Shown here in pieces: positions 32,777 through 42,162 of a stretch of DNA of 57,935 nt. The stretch comes from Olsenella_L kribbiana (GTDB lineage: Bacteria; Actinomycetota; Coriobacteriia; Coriobacteriales; Atopobiaceae). The stretch spans positions 1 through 57,935 of the forward strand of contig NZ_JAZGJP010000013.1 of assembly GCF_036408795.1 (NCBI RefSeq). Reading direction: 5' to 3'. A program made the position numbers and the translations under genes. Positions within the stretch are counted from its first letter, which is position 1; each line of letters opens with the position of its first letter. Below the pieces are notes generated by a model. It did no database searches. It was not told the origin of the DNA and worked only from the letters and a program-made list of their open reading frames with translations.

Positions 32777-35700
32777 CTATCTTGCTCTCTTCATGTGCTT
32801 CAGAAAGAGCAGTGCTGCAGAGACGGATGCCAAGAGCGCCCCGATGAGGACAAAGCCCTGGGTGCCAGAACCGCCTGTTGCAGGAAGGGCATACGACTTC
32901 GGCGCCGAGTTCGTCACCGTAATGGAGCCTGTCTGGATGCCGGCGTTATTGCTGTAGGAGACCGTGTACTTGCCGCTGGTGCTAGCGTCGTAGTAGGTGC
33001 CGTCCACCGTATAGCCAAGCTCCCGCACGGTGTAGTAATAGTTGTTGCCGTTGCCATCGTCTTGGGCAAGATTGTCCCAGTTATGGGCCCACTTGTCCGT
33101 TGCGCCCACTGTGACGGGACCGCCTATAGGAGTCTTGGAGGAGTCATCCAAGATCTGCTTCGGATCCTGCCAGGACTTTGATGTCACGCCATTCGGTGCG
33201 TTTTCGCTTTGCGTGTTCTTAACAACAATCGTCGTATCTGATTGGACGTTGCTGATGGTCACCGGAATAACCGTGTTAGCGTAGTCATACGAATAGGTCG
33301 GAGTGGAGGAACCGTTGATATACACGTCAAAATGCTGACCGTTATAGCCGGAAATGTTGAAGACAAAGTCGGTACCCTTCTTTATGTACCTAACACCGTC
33401 TGACGTTCCGTCGAGCTTTACCACGGGCTGATTCCAGGGGTTCGACCCGTTGCCCTCGCCCGTAACGGTGACCTTCACGGCATCGCTTGGATCGTTCGTC
33501 CTTTTCGAGCGATACAGCTGCAGCTTCACGCTTGCACCAGACGGAGCGTCAGCAGAGGTTCCGTCATCATTTGCCCAGCTCTTCTGGATGGACACACGGG
33601 TGTACTTGTCCGTGATGTACATGTCGCCGCCGGTATGGTCGAAGAGCTCGATAGCGGAGCGCTGGATTGCGTTGCCGGAGTCGTCCTTAGCGTTTGCAGC
33701 CTTGGAGTCGCTGTAGGCAGTATCTGCGCTGACGCCGTTTGCCCTCCAGATGAAGTAGCGCACTGCATCGCACGAATAACCGTCGGGCGCCTTTGTCTCC
33801 CTCAGGCGGTAGAGCACGCTCGGCTTCAGGCTGTCGGAGTTCTCTTCCAGGTCATAGGTGATAGAACCGTTCTTGTCGGTTGTCACCTCATGATTGATAT
33901 CCTTCGTCTTCCAAGAGCTGCTTGCGTTGTCCCAATAGTCAAGCTCGAACGTTGCGCCTGCAAGTGTCTTGTGGAAGTCGTCTTCATCCGTCTTGTAAAT
34001 GACAAGGTGCGCCTTCTCGGCCGTAGCAGAGGAGCTGACCTCCTTGAGCGTCACGTTGCTGTTGGTGCTGAACTTGCCAGAGAGCAAAGCACTGTTCGAG
34101 ACCGTCTTGCCATCCGCAAAGCTGTTGTTGAGCTGGTAGACGTATACCAGCACGCAGGCAGTCTCATCAGGAAGCTCTACCGTGATCTTGTGGGCTGTCT
34201 GGTCGTACTTCACGCGGTAGTTCTTGATCTCCTTCTCCGGATCGTAATGATGGTCCTTCGTGATGTCGTACGCATAGACCTTGATGGAGTTGGGGTCGAG
34301 CTTGGGCTCCAAGGTACTGTCTGCATTCAGCGTATCGGCAAGCTCCAGCTCGTCCGAGTTGGGGTCGAGATCCTCTGCTCCTGTATTTACCTCAACATAG
34401 AAGCGGACCTTGCCGTAAGGTGTGACGAAAGGCTTGCCATCCGAGCCAATCTGCACAGGGTTGCCGTCCTTGTCCAGCTGCTCGCCGGACTTTGCAATCT
34501 TGGTCGCATCACGCTTGATGGTCGTGTTGGATGTAGCGGAATGGCTATCCCACTTCGCCGTATTGCTATAGGTCTTTGACCTGTCTTTCATCCAGGAAGG
34601 ATCGTCCTTCACGGAAAGCTGGTAGTAGATCGCTATCTTGCTGTATTGGTGATTGCCGTCTTCGTAGTACTTGTAGTTCGGGATGATGACGGTCATGACG
34701 GTCTTGCCATCATCTGTCGAGGTCGTGACCTGCGGCTTCTGGTCCCCATTGAAATCGGTTCCGTTATAGTTGGTCGTCTGCTGGTTGTTCTCTCCAGCAA
34801 AGAAGTTGGCGTGGACCGAGCCATCCACGAGCGTTGCACCATCAGGCAGGGTATCCGTGATGGTGATGGTCTTGCCAGAATCTTCCGCAGTTGTGGTCAG
34901 CAACAGGCGGTAGGTCAGCACGCCATTGATTTTGTCGTACTTGATCGAGGCGTCGCCGCTCTTATAGACATCAGTACCATACGTGTTGCCCGTCTTCACT
35001 TGCTTGTCGAGCTTCTTCGGATTGTTGAAATTGAAGTCTGCGGTTTTATTCTTGTCGCCCACGGCCGCCGTATTCGAAATCTTCCAAGTAGAGCCCTCTT
35101 TCGCACTCGAATGGTCTACGTGGGTCTTGTAGCTTTCAAGCTCCATGGTCTGGGCCTGAATCTGCACGTTGTTCTTTATCGTGACGGTGACCTTGAAGCT
35201 CTTCACATGGGTCGTGGTATCCCTGGCAGAGACCTCTTTGCCATTGGCATCGTAGTACGTGACCTTGATGTCTACGTCCTGCGTCACACCATCTTGGGAG
35301 TCGTAGTAGCTGTCATAGAAGGAGCCCGTCTGGCCAGCACCGGTGTAGTAGTACCTGTTGTAGCCATCGACCTTGATGTAGAGATGGCCGGAATCGGTCT
35401 TCGCGCCGTTGACGACAGTGCTTGCAAGCTCCTTCTCGAGCTCGGCAGCGATAGCATAGTGGCTATCCTTACCCATATCGTTGCCATTCTCGTCCTTCGC
35501 ATCTTCGATGGTGTCGGTATAGGTGAAGGACGTAATGTTGCCTTCTGGCAGCGTGACCGAAGAGCTCCAGTGCTCTGTGGCCTTGGTGTCATTGTCGAAC
35601 TGCTCGGTCGTATGGCTCTTCGAGACATCCAGCGTACGATGTGTCACATCCACGGTACCAGTGCCTGAGGTGCTCTTGCCTGAATCGTTCGTAGAGGTAG

Positions 35701-37747
35701 CACTGTTCGTTACCGAACTGTCTCCGTCAGGCGCATCGGTGTAGACGTAGATATAAAACTTCTCCTTCTTCTGGGTATCGCTCAGCTGCGAAGCGATGCT
35801 CGAGAAGCTGAAGTTGACCGAGGTGTCGCCCTCATTGCCGAAATACTGCCTGAACGAGCCATCGGCGCTCTGCACGCAGTAGCCCTGCGTCAGCTTGCGG
35901 CCTCCCGTCAGGTTGTCGACGACCTTCCAATTGGAGATGTCTTCCCCGTTCGGATTCACCGTGATGGTCCAGATGATATGGTTCGTCGTAGCGTCATAGT
36001 AGCCGGTCTTCTGGATATCCTTGTCCCAGCCGACCGTCTTCGAAGACCACTGAATATTGCCGTTGTAGCCAGCACTCGCGTTGTTTGCGACTTTGACCTC
36101 ATCGTCCGTGCGCGTAGCGTTCACGTTGGCCGTGTAGTCGACCACGTACTTCTCCCCTGCAGAGAGTGCAGGAAGATTCTCGATCTTGAAGTTCGGGCCA
36201 CCGTTGCTGTCGGTGCTCGTATTGTCAAGCGTCAGCTTGTAGTCAGACGGGCTCAGCGTCGTCGAATTGCCCTTGGCATCAATCTTCTTCACCACGAAGG
36301 ACGATTGGTTGTATGCCGGGTTTGCATTCTTCGTGTTGTACTTGTCCAGCTTGTCGGTAATGGTGACAGCTCCATCTGTACCCTTGGTGGTCGAGGCGGT
36401 CACTTCGTAGCTCACGGTATTCCTGTCCGAGCTCAGCGTGGCGGCCTTGGCGACAGCGATATCATGCTCATCTGTCGCAGGAGTCTCCTCGTGCTTCTTG
36501 ATAGTGATGCTGGAAGAGCTGCCGCCGAAGTTGATGCTCTTGTCGCTCGACGTGCTGTTGTTCGAGACCTTGCCCTTGAACATGAGGGTTCCTTCGACAG
36601 CGCCGCCGTCTGCTGCGAAATCGTCATTGAACGTGAGCGTTACATTGCCCGAAGTATCGATCGTATAGGTGCCGACAGTCTTGCCGCCGCTCGTGATTTC
36701 GCCGCTGGCATTCTCGACAGGCTTGATGCCATCAGGCAGCGTATAGGTGACTACCTTGGAATCGGACTTGAGAGTATCCTTTGGAAGCTTGTAGTTGATA
36801 TTGACCCTTACAGCATCGCCGTCATTGAACTCCGTATCTTCTTTATAGTTGCCATTGACGAGCTTCTCTACCTTCGCGCTCGTGATATAGCTCGTGAGAT
36901 CGATGGTGCTGTTCGCATTGTTCGCCGCGAGAAGCACAGACGCCGCCTTGGCAGCGCTCTCCGTGCTCTCGGTGGTATCAGCAGAAGTGTCAGCCGCAGC
37001 AACATCCTCGCTGGATGTCTCTTCATCAGCTGTATCGACAGCCGCTGCCTTTGCTGCTGCAGCGATATTGGCAGAAGCGCTCTCGACTGTGGCTGCCTCG
37101 GCCTTCTTCGCAACCTCGAGCTTCACAAGATCGGAAAGCTCGATCTTGGCAAGGCCATCCTCATCGCAGGAAAGATTGCTGAACGAAAGATCGATATCGG
37201 CATAGCCAGATACCCGCTCCCCCGCCTTGGAGTCAGTCCCCTCGTTCTTCTTCACCACGTCGTCGTCGAACGTGAAGGTCACAACATCATTCTCGATTGA
37301 ATAGGTGCCGATGCGGACGGCATTCTTGCTTGCAGGTTCTGTCACGGTCTCGCCGGAAAGGACATCGCCCTTGATTGCTGTGGCCGTATCAAGCGTGATG
37401 CTCTTCGGCAGCTTGTACTGAAGCGTTGCCCCAGACTTGAGAGCGCCGGCATCGAGCTTGAAGGCAAGACGCAGGCGGAGCTTCGAGGTAGCGTCGAGCG
37501 GATCCTCTGCATCCACCTTCTGCCAGGAAGACTCGTCACCATCCTGGGGAGCCCAGAAGAGCGCAGTATCTTTCGTCAAGGCCTCCTGCATCGTGGTGCC
37601 GCCGGCAAGGGCGCTCGCCCTGCCTACGAGAAGGGCACTCACGGCAGCAACCAGGACCAGAGCCAGAGCGCCTGCGAAGAGACGCACCCTGTGCTGCTGA
37701 TGGTTGTCCGCCAGCATCTTCTGCGCTCTTTCGAATATCCTGCTCAT
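32777..37747 (-). CDS. Giant LPXTG-anchored pilus adhesin, locus A
   Basis: A 1656-aa paralogue of the locus B adhesin. Its basic leader (MSRIFERAQKMLADN) and membrane segment (ALALVLVAAVSALLVG) match that protein. An N-domain with ALTKDTALFWAP and SSWQKVDAEDPLD follows, then an Ala/Asp/Ser/Thr-rich linker (~220-290). A long series of isopeptide-type beta repeats (TITDTLPDGATL) leads to Cna-B modules (RETKAPDGYSCD, SIQKSWANDDGT) and a bacterial-repeat-like insert. The end is YALPATGG, hydrophobic helix and KHMKRAR, a class A/C sortase substrate. It is inferred to be the pilus tip; a ligand cannot be predicted. Confidence 0.9.
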   Translation of the reverse strand: MSRIFERAQKMLADNHQQHRVRLFAGALALVLVAAVSALLVGRASALAGGTTMQEALTKDTALFWAPQDGDESSWQKVDAEDPLDATSKLRLRLAFKLDAGALKSGATLQYKLPKSITLDTATAIKGDVLSGETVTEPASKNAVRIGTYSIENDVVTFTFDDDVVKKNEGTDSKAGERVSGYADIDLSFSNLSCDEDGLAKIELSDLVKLEVAKKAEAATVESASANIAAAAKAAAVDTADEETSSEDVAAADTSADTTESTESAAKAASVLLAANNANSTIDLTSYITSAKVEKLVNGNYKEDTEFNDGDAVRVNINYKLPKDTLKSDSKVVTYTLPDGIKPVENASGEITSGGKTVGTYTIDTSGNVTLTFNDDFAADGGAVEGTLMFKGKVSNNSTSSDKSINFGGSSSSITIKKHEETPATDEHDIAVAKAATLSSDRNTVSYEVTASTTKGTDGAVTITDKLDKYNTKNANPAYNQSSFVVKKIDAKGNSTTLSPSDYKLTLDNTSTDSNGGPNFKIENLPALSAGEKYVVDYTANVNATRTDDEVKVANNASAGYNGNIQWSSKTVGWDKDIQKTGYYDATTNHIIWTITVNPNGEDISNWKVVDNLTGGRKLTQGYCVQSADGSFRQYFGNEGDTSVNFSFSSIASQLSDTQKKEKFYIYVYTDAPDGDSSVTNSATSTNDSGKSTSGTGTVDVTHRTLDVSKSHTTEQFDNDTKATEHWSSSVTLPEGNITSFTYTDTIEDAKDENGNDMGKDSHYAIAAELEKELASTVVNGAKTDSGHLYIKVDGYNRYYYTGAGQTGSFYDSYYDSQDGVTQDVDIKVTYYDANGKEVSARDTTTHVKSFKVTVTIKNNVQIQAQTMELESYKTHVDHSSAKEGSTWKISNTAAVGDKNKTADFNFNNPKKLDKQVKTGNTYGTDVYKSGDASIKYDKINGVLTYRLLLTTTAEDSGKTITITDTLPDGATLVDGSVHANFFAGENNQQTTNYNGTDFNGDQKPQVTTSTDDGKTVMTVIIPNYKYYEDGNHQYSKIAIYYQLSVKDDPSWMKDRSKTYSNTAKWDSHSATSNTTIKRDATKIAKSGEQLDKDGNPVQIGSDGKPFVTPYGKVRFYVEVNTGAEDLDPNSDELELADTLNADSTLEPKLDPNSIKVYAYDITKDHHYDPEKEIKNYRVKYDQTAHKITVELPDETACVLVYVYQLNNSFADGKTVSNSALLSGKFSTNSNVTLKEVSSSATAEKAHLVIYKTDEDDFHKTLAGATFELDYWDNASSSWKTKDINHEVTTDKNGSITYDLEENSDSLKPSVLYRLRETKAPDGYSCDAVRYFIWRANGVSADTAYSDSKAANAKDDSGNAIQRSAIELFDHTGGDMYITDKYTRVSIQKSWANDDGTSADAPSGASVKLQLYRSKRTNDPSDAVKVTVTGEGNGSNPWNQPVVKLDGTSDGVRYIKKGTDFVFNISGYNGQHFDVYINGSSTPTYSYDYANTVIPVTISNVQSDTTIVVKNTQSENAPNGVTSKSWQDPKQILDDSSKTPIGGPVTVGATDKWAHNWDNLAQDDGNGNNYYYTVRELGYTVDGTYYDASTSGKYTVSYSNNAGIQTGSITVTNSAPKSYALPATGGSGTQGFVLIGALLASVSAALLFLKHMKRAR

Positions 37748-37830
37748 GATCTCTCCTGCTCTGCATATCTGCTATCTGGATGCGGCCTTGCGGCCGAAGG
37801 AATCTCTTGCTGCTGAAACACCCGTATCAA

Positions 37831-38850
37831 TCAGGATTTCTGGCCGTTGCGGTGCTGGAGCGCCACACCTGCCACGAAGAGGATGGCTCCTCCTGCAAGA
37901 AGGGCAAGCACGAGAGCTGGTCTGTTCGTATCGCCCATGTCAGCCAGCTCGCCCTTGGGAGTCTTGTGCTCTTCCTTCTCTGTGTTCGTCAGCTCGAAGG
38001 CCACAGAGGTCTCTGCATCGTCTGCTGCTACCTTGCTGACAGAGCTCGCATAGCCTTCCGGCACATCGAGCTCGCGCACCGACCAGTCGCCTTCGCCTTC
38101 CCAGGCAAAGGTCCAATCGTTGGAAGCATCGAGCGTGACCTCTCTGTAGACAGAGGTGCCATCGAGGATGGCAACAGTGACAGAAGAGGGACGCTTCTGC
38201 CCGTCATCTTTCCAGAGCTTCGTGACGCGCCACTCCTTGGTGGGCTGTTCCTGCTCTGCCATCTTGGCTGCAACCGTGACGTCGTAGTTTCTGGAACCCA
38301 CTGCATGGGTGCCGTCAGCTACCTGCACGGTCTCAGGTACCGTGACAAGCATGGGGCTTGCGGTATAGGTGATGCCGGATACCGTGTTCTGGTCTGCGAC
38401 GATGAGATAGAGGCCTTCATCGAGGCCAGAGAAGCGGGCGACTCCGCCCTTGACAGCAGCGTCGTAGCTCTTGAACTCGGCAGGAGCAGAAGCCACATAG
38501 CCAGAGAGCGTCTCTGCTGCCGTGCGGAGGTCTGCTGCAGGCGTTGCAGAGTCGAAGGTCTCAGGGCTCATGGCCTTGCTGTCAGAGCTATAGCCCAGAC
38601 TCTTCAAGGCCTCATCGGTTGCAGGCTCATTTGCGAGCGTGCCCTCTTCATCCATGCTGGCAAGAAGATAGGCATGAAACTCCTGTCCTTCGGCCTTGCA
38701 GCCTTGAATCTCTATGCTCGGACTCTGGGCAGCAAAGGCAGAGGCCGGCACGAGCGCCACAGCAAGAGCCATGGCCGCTGCAAGCACGAGGCCACAGAAG
38801 CCTTTGATCGTGCTGCGTCCTGTCCAACTCATCATATGTGCACGCTTCAT
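37831..38850 (-). CDS. Minor (basal) pilin with atypical sorting signal, locus A
   Basis: A 339-aa secreted protein. The signal peptide is LVLAAAMALAVALVPASAFA. An N-domain with FHAYLLASMDEEGT is followed by a Cna-B domain (RVTKLWKDDGQKRPSSVTVA, NDWTFAWEGEGDWSVRE). The tail is LADMGDTN, hydrophobic helix, QHRNGQKS, so the LPXTG site is again replaced. The 18-nt coding stretch GACATGGGCGATACGAAC is identical in the locus B copy. ATG 38850 overlaps the sortase stop by 4 bp with GGAAGGG 9 nt upstream. Confidence 0.86.
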   Translation of the reverse strand: MKRAHMMSWTGRSTIKGFCGLVLAAAMALAVALVPASAFAAQSPSIEIQGCKAEGQEFHAYLLASMDEEGTLANEPATDEALKSLGYSSDSKAMSPETFDSATPAADLRTAAETLSGYVASAPAEFKSYDAAVKGGVARFSGLDEGLYLIVADQNTVSGITYTASPMLVTVPETVQVADGTHAVGSRNYDVTVAAKMAEQEQPTKEWRVTKLWKDDGQKRPSSVTVAILDGTSVYREVTLDASNDWTFAWEGEGDWSVRELDVPEGYASSVSKVAADDAETSVAFELTNTEKEEHKTPKGELADMGDTNRPALVLALLAGGAILFVAGVALQHRNGQKS

Positions 38851-39716
38851 CTCTTCATGCCCTTCCGTACTGCCGGAGCAGCCATATCTGATGCAGCCTT
38901 CCTGCGCCTGACAGCAGATGCAATGAGCACCGCTGCCAGAAGCACGCCCGTAAGGACGCAGGCAGCCAGAACCGGCGATACTCTCGTGGCATCGCCCTCG
39001 ACGGCAGCCAGGCTTGCATCTGTCACCCTGTGGCCACGCACCAAAAGACGGTGCGTGTTCACGCCGTAGGGCGTGCAGGTCACAAGCGTGCAGAGGTCGA
39101 GCCCGTCGTCGATTGCCAGATCGTCCAGCTCATCGGGCAGGACGATCCTGATCTGGTCCACCTGATAGGTCAGCGTCTGTCCACAGACATTGAGGGTGAA
39201 GAGGTCTCCCTCGGCCAGCTGGTCAATGTCTGTGAACAGGCGCGCGGACGGAAGTCCGCGGTGGCCTGAAATGACGCAATGGGTCCCCTCTCCTCCTACC
39301 GGAAGGGAGGAGCCTGGAATGTGTCCGATAGCGACCTGGAGGATGGCGGAATCGGTGCCGTGATAGATGGGAAGCTCGACATTGATCTTCGGAATCGAGA
39401 CATAGCCCATGATGCCGGTGCCGGTGACATCGAGGAGGCTGTCATACTCTGCCTTCTCTTCGTCGTCCATCGTGAAGCGGCTCTGGTCATGAGGCAGAGA
39501 AGCGTTATACGCGACTGCGTCGTCCCACATCTTCTGCAGGCGCTCTCCAGACTCATCTGCCACTGCCTTCTGGTAGGTGGCGATAGCCTCAGACTGATGC
39601 ATGCCATTCCACCAATCGGAGATGGTGGGATAGAGCATCATGCCGATGCCTGCTATAAGCAGGCAGCCGAGCACTATCTCGGCGACAAGGGTCTTTTTCG
39701 AGCGCTTCTGCTTCAA
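38847..39716 (-). CDS. Class C (pilin-polymerising) sortase, locus A
   Basis: About 289 aa and very close to the locus B enzyme: membrane helices at both ends, GIMGYVSIPKINVELPIYHG, SGHRGLPSARLF, LVTCTPYGVNTHR and LLVRGHR. The lid DP[FWY] motif is again missing (QSRFTMDDEE). TTG 39716 behind GGAAGAAA is preferred, because the longer frame from ATG 39773 would run through a 12-bp hairpin. Confidence 0.93.
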   Translation of the reverse strand: MKQKRSKKTLVAEIVLGCLLIAGIGMMLYPTISDWWNGMHQSEAIATYQKAVADESGERLQKMWDDAVAYNASLPHDQSRFTMDDEEKAEYDSLLDVTGTGIMGYVSIPKINVELPIYHGTDSAILQVAIGHIPGSSLPVGGEGTHCVISGHRGLPSARLFTDIDQLAEGDLFTLNVCGQTLTYQVDQIRIVLPDELDDLAIDDGLDLCTLVTCTPYGVNTHRLLVRGHRVTDASLAAVEGDATRVSPVLAACVLTGVLLAAVLIASAVRRRKAASDMAAPAVRKGMKR

Positions 39717-39739
39717 GCTGCTTTCTTCCGGGGTCGGGT

Positions 39740-39766
39740 GCGGCAGGCAGGAGCCCTGCCTGCCGC
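39740..39766 (-). promoter_or_regulatory. Strong hairpin between major pilin and sortase, locus A
   Basis: Perfect 12-bp stem GCGGCAGGCAGG/CCTGCCTGCCGC with a 3-nt loop, 28 bp after the pilin stop and without a T-run. It is conserved in position with locus B. It likely caps the abundant pilin mRNA and attenuates downstream expression. Confidence 0.55.
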
Positions 39767-39793
39767 GGAACATTCAGTCAGGGGTGAGAGGAA

Positions 39794-41356
39794 CTAGTCC
39801 TCGTTCTCCTTCTTGCGGAGCTGGTAGATGCCGAAGGCTGCGATGGCAGCAAGTGCTGCGCCGCCGACATAGAGCATCGTCGTGCCCATGCCGCCCGTGG
39901 ACGGGAGGACAGAGCCCTTCTTGTTCACGACATCGGTCGTGAGGGAGCCAGCATTGGTATCAGCCGTGAACTCTGCGGTGCCGGAGGTGACGTCTCCGGA
40001 GAGCGTGAGGAGCTTCGGGTCGTCGGCCTTCTCATCATGCGTAGCGGAGATCGTGAACTCGACCGGAGCGATCGTGTTGTAGCCGGCAGGCGTCGTGCTC
40101 TCGATGAGCTTGTAGTCGCCGTCGTCGAGGCCGGTGAACTCGAAGGTCGTCTGGTCGCCAGCCGTGAAGGTCTTGACGTCCTTGTAGGTGCCGTCAGACT
40201 GCTTCTTCTGGAGCGTGAAGCCGGCGCCAGCCAGGGTCTTCTTGTCCTGGTCGACCTTGTTCACGACAGTCTTGTAGGTGAAGACGATGTTCTTGTCGGT
40301 CGGCGTCTTGCCGGTGTTGCCCTCGCCGCCCTTGTTCGGGTTGTTGGAGAAGGTGAGGTAGACCTCGTTCGGGTTGCCTGCGGAACCGATGACAGCCTGG
40401 TCATTGAGCTTTGCAGAGTAAGTGACAATAACCTTGGAGTCCTTGGTCAGCGTAACGCCCTCAATACCCTTGAGATTATCGCAGGCCCAAGTGACAGTCG
40501 TGGTGCCATCCTGGTTGGCGGTAACGGTCTCCTTGAAGCTCGAGGTGACGTCCTTATCACCAATCTTGATGGTGGCCTTGTGGTCAGCATCGTTCTTGTC
40601 GTAGGTCAGGCCCTTGGACATGGTATCGGTGAAGGAGTACTTGTAGGTCTTGTAGTCATCGATGTTCGAGGGCATGGTACCCGTGATCTGATACGGCACC
40701 CAGTCGTTGATATCGTAGTCGGCGGAGTCCTGCCAGCCGGTGGTCTCACCGGTGGAGTCGTTCGTATCCTTGACCTTCTTCTCGACGGTCGGGACGTTGG
40801 ACTTGACTGCAGCGGAGGTGTCAGCGACAACCTTCAGGATGAAGCGGGTGTAGGCGTCCTTCTTCGTGGAGTCGACGGAGTTGTCCTTGTCCTTCACGAG
40901 GTAGTAGCCAGCAGACAGGCTGGAGATCTCTGTCTTGTCGGCAGCGGAGTCCTTCGAGGTCTTCGTGGTGGAGAGGTACTGGCTCACGACCGTCGCGAAT
41001 GCCTGGGCGACAGCGTCGTCGTCCTTAGCGTTCGAGAGAGCCTCGGCGACGGATGCCGCATCGGTCACGCTGCCGAAGGTGGCCTTGAGGGTGTCGTCTG
41101 TCTTGAGGGCGGCAATCAGCTGGCCGGTCTTGGTGGAGTCGATGCCGGAGCCCCAATCCACATTGGAAAGCGTGCTTCCCGAGAGGTCGCCCTTGAAGAT
41201 CTGGTATGCCTCGTAGGTGTGGCCCGTCGTGGTGCCCGTGAGCGTCAGCGTGTAGCCGTCTGCTGCCAGCGCATTGGCCGGCACCAGCACGAGCGCCATG
41301 GCGACTGCCAGGATGGCAGACAGGGCGCTCTTGAGCAGATCCTTAGTCTTTCTCAT
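39794..41356 (-). CDS. Major pilin (LPSTG), locus A
   Basis: A 520-aa pilus backbone subunit, paralogous to the locus B pilin. It has signal peptide ILAVAMALVLVPANALA, GHTYEAYQIFKGDL, the Lys stretch PTVEKKVKDTNDSTG, FTDTMSKGLTYD and NPNKGGEGNTGKTP. The final SpaA-type domain has E-box IESTTPAGYN, and the end is KKGSVLPSTGG, helix, RKKENED. The N-domain has diverged strongly from locus B while the last ~45 residues are nearly identical, so the two pili probably differ antigenically. Confidence 0.94.
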   Translation of the reverse strand: MRKTKDLLKSALSAILAVAMALVLVPANALAADGYTLTLTGTTTGHTYEAYQIFKGDLSGSTLSNVDWGSGIDSTKTGQLIAALKTDDTLKATFGSVTDAASVAEALSNAKDDDAVAQAFATVVSQYLSTTKTSKDSAADKTEISSLSAGYYLVKDKDNSVDSTKKDAYTRFILKVVADTSAAVKSNVPTVEKKVKDTNDSTGETTGWQDSADYDINDWVPYQITGTMPSNIDDYKTYKYSFTDTMSKGLTYDKNDADHKATIKIGDKDVTSSFKETVTANQDGTTTVTWACDNLKGIEGVTLTKDSKVIVTYSAKLNDQAVIGSAGNPNEVYLTFSNNPNKGGEGNTGKTPTDKNIVFTYKTVVNKVDQDKKTLAGAGFTLQKKQSDGTYKDVKTFTAGDQTTFEFTGLDDGDYKLIESTTPAGYNTIAPVEFTISATHDEKADDPKLLTLSGDVTSGTAEFTADTNAGSLTTDVVNKKGSVLPSTGGMGTTMLYVGGAALAAIAAFGIYQLRKKENED

Positions 41357-41396
41357 TGAACCCTTCCTTCTTCTTGCTTTTACTTGCTCTATGCAG

Positions 41397-41414
41397 AGCC
41401 CCTCGCAAGGGGCT
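41397..41414 (-). promoter_or_regulatory. Leader hairpin before major pilin, locus A
   Basis: AGCCCCT/AGGGGCT stem with a 4-nt loop, 40 nt before the pilin start, in the 194-bp gap after the signal peptidase. The position matches the locus B hairpin but the sequence does not. Confidence 0.35.
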
Positions 41415-41550
41415 TCATGCCGTGATGGGAAATCTCAGACCTGACATCATGGGTCTGGATCCTGCCTCTGTTTGCTGTGAAAGTTGGACATATCCACTCC
41501 TGCTTATCCGACGAGCCGATCTCAGTGGTGATGTACACGCAGGAAATCAG

Positions 41551-42162
41551 CTATTGGAGAAAGCCGAAGGCAGGTATCGGCCAGATGCGGAGGGCCAGCT
41601 TTCCCACAATCTGCTCTGAGGGAATGCATCCCACCTGCTGGAGGCGCGAGTCGACAGAGACGGAACGTCTGTCTCCCATGACGAAATACTTGCTCTCGGG
41701 TACCTGGTAGGGAAGGCTTATGTCGCACTGCCCCAAGCTCTTTGCCCCATCGGGCAGATAGGACTCATCGAGCTCCTGTCCGTTCACGGAGACGTTGCCG
41801 TCACTATCGATATCGACCCAATCGCCCGGTGTCGCTATGACCCGCTTCGTCAGGATCTTGTTGTTGAAGGAGAAGGCCACGATGTCGCCTGTGGCATAGC
41901 CGCCAGGCTTCGTGGAGATGACGATATCGCCCTCATTGAGCGTCGGCGTCATCGATTCCCCGTAGATACGAAACATCGGGAATGCATAGAGGGAGAGAAG
42001 CACTGCCGCTGCAAAGGCAGCCGCCAGCGCGAAGGCGATATTGCGGTGGAGCGTATGGCGGCCGATCTGCGACTCGGTGCGTGCGAGCTCTGCTTCCACC
42101 GCCTCTACGGTCGGAAGCGTCTGCACCGTCTTCTCGTCTGCTGCTCTCTGCACATCGCTCAT
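41551..42162 (-). CDS. Signal peptidase I, pilus locus A
   Basis: 203 aa with one membrane helix. The catalytic Ser lies in YGESMTPTLNEGD, the Lys in ILTKRVIATPGDWVDI, and the box is GDRRSVSVDSRL. It is paralogous to the locus B enzyme. The start shares one base with the coiled-coil stop (TGATG), so its translation depends on that upstream gene, which carries the G9 tract. Confidence 0.92.
   Translation of the reverse strand: MSDVQRAADEKTVQTLPTVEAVEAELARTESQIGRHTLHRNIAFALAAAFAAAVLLSLYAFPMFRIYGESMTPTLNEGDIVISTKPGGYATGDIVAFSFNNKILTKRVIATPGDWVDIDSDGNVSVNGQELDESYLPDGAKSLGQCDISLPYQVPESKYFVMGDRRSVSVDSRLQQVGCIPSEQIVGKLALRIWPIPAFGFLQ

Noticed and set aside
35978..37300. Plus-strand open frame (440 codons) opposite the locus A adhesin
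   Set aside because: Shadow of beta-repeat coding sequence; a hydrophobic Val/Arg-rich translation without membrane topology or family features.
37782..37796. CGGCC-GCAA-GGCCG hairpin between minor pilin and adhesin of locus A as a terminator
   Set aside because: The stem is only 5 bp with no T-run inside an 83-bp operon gap; likely incidental.
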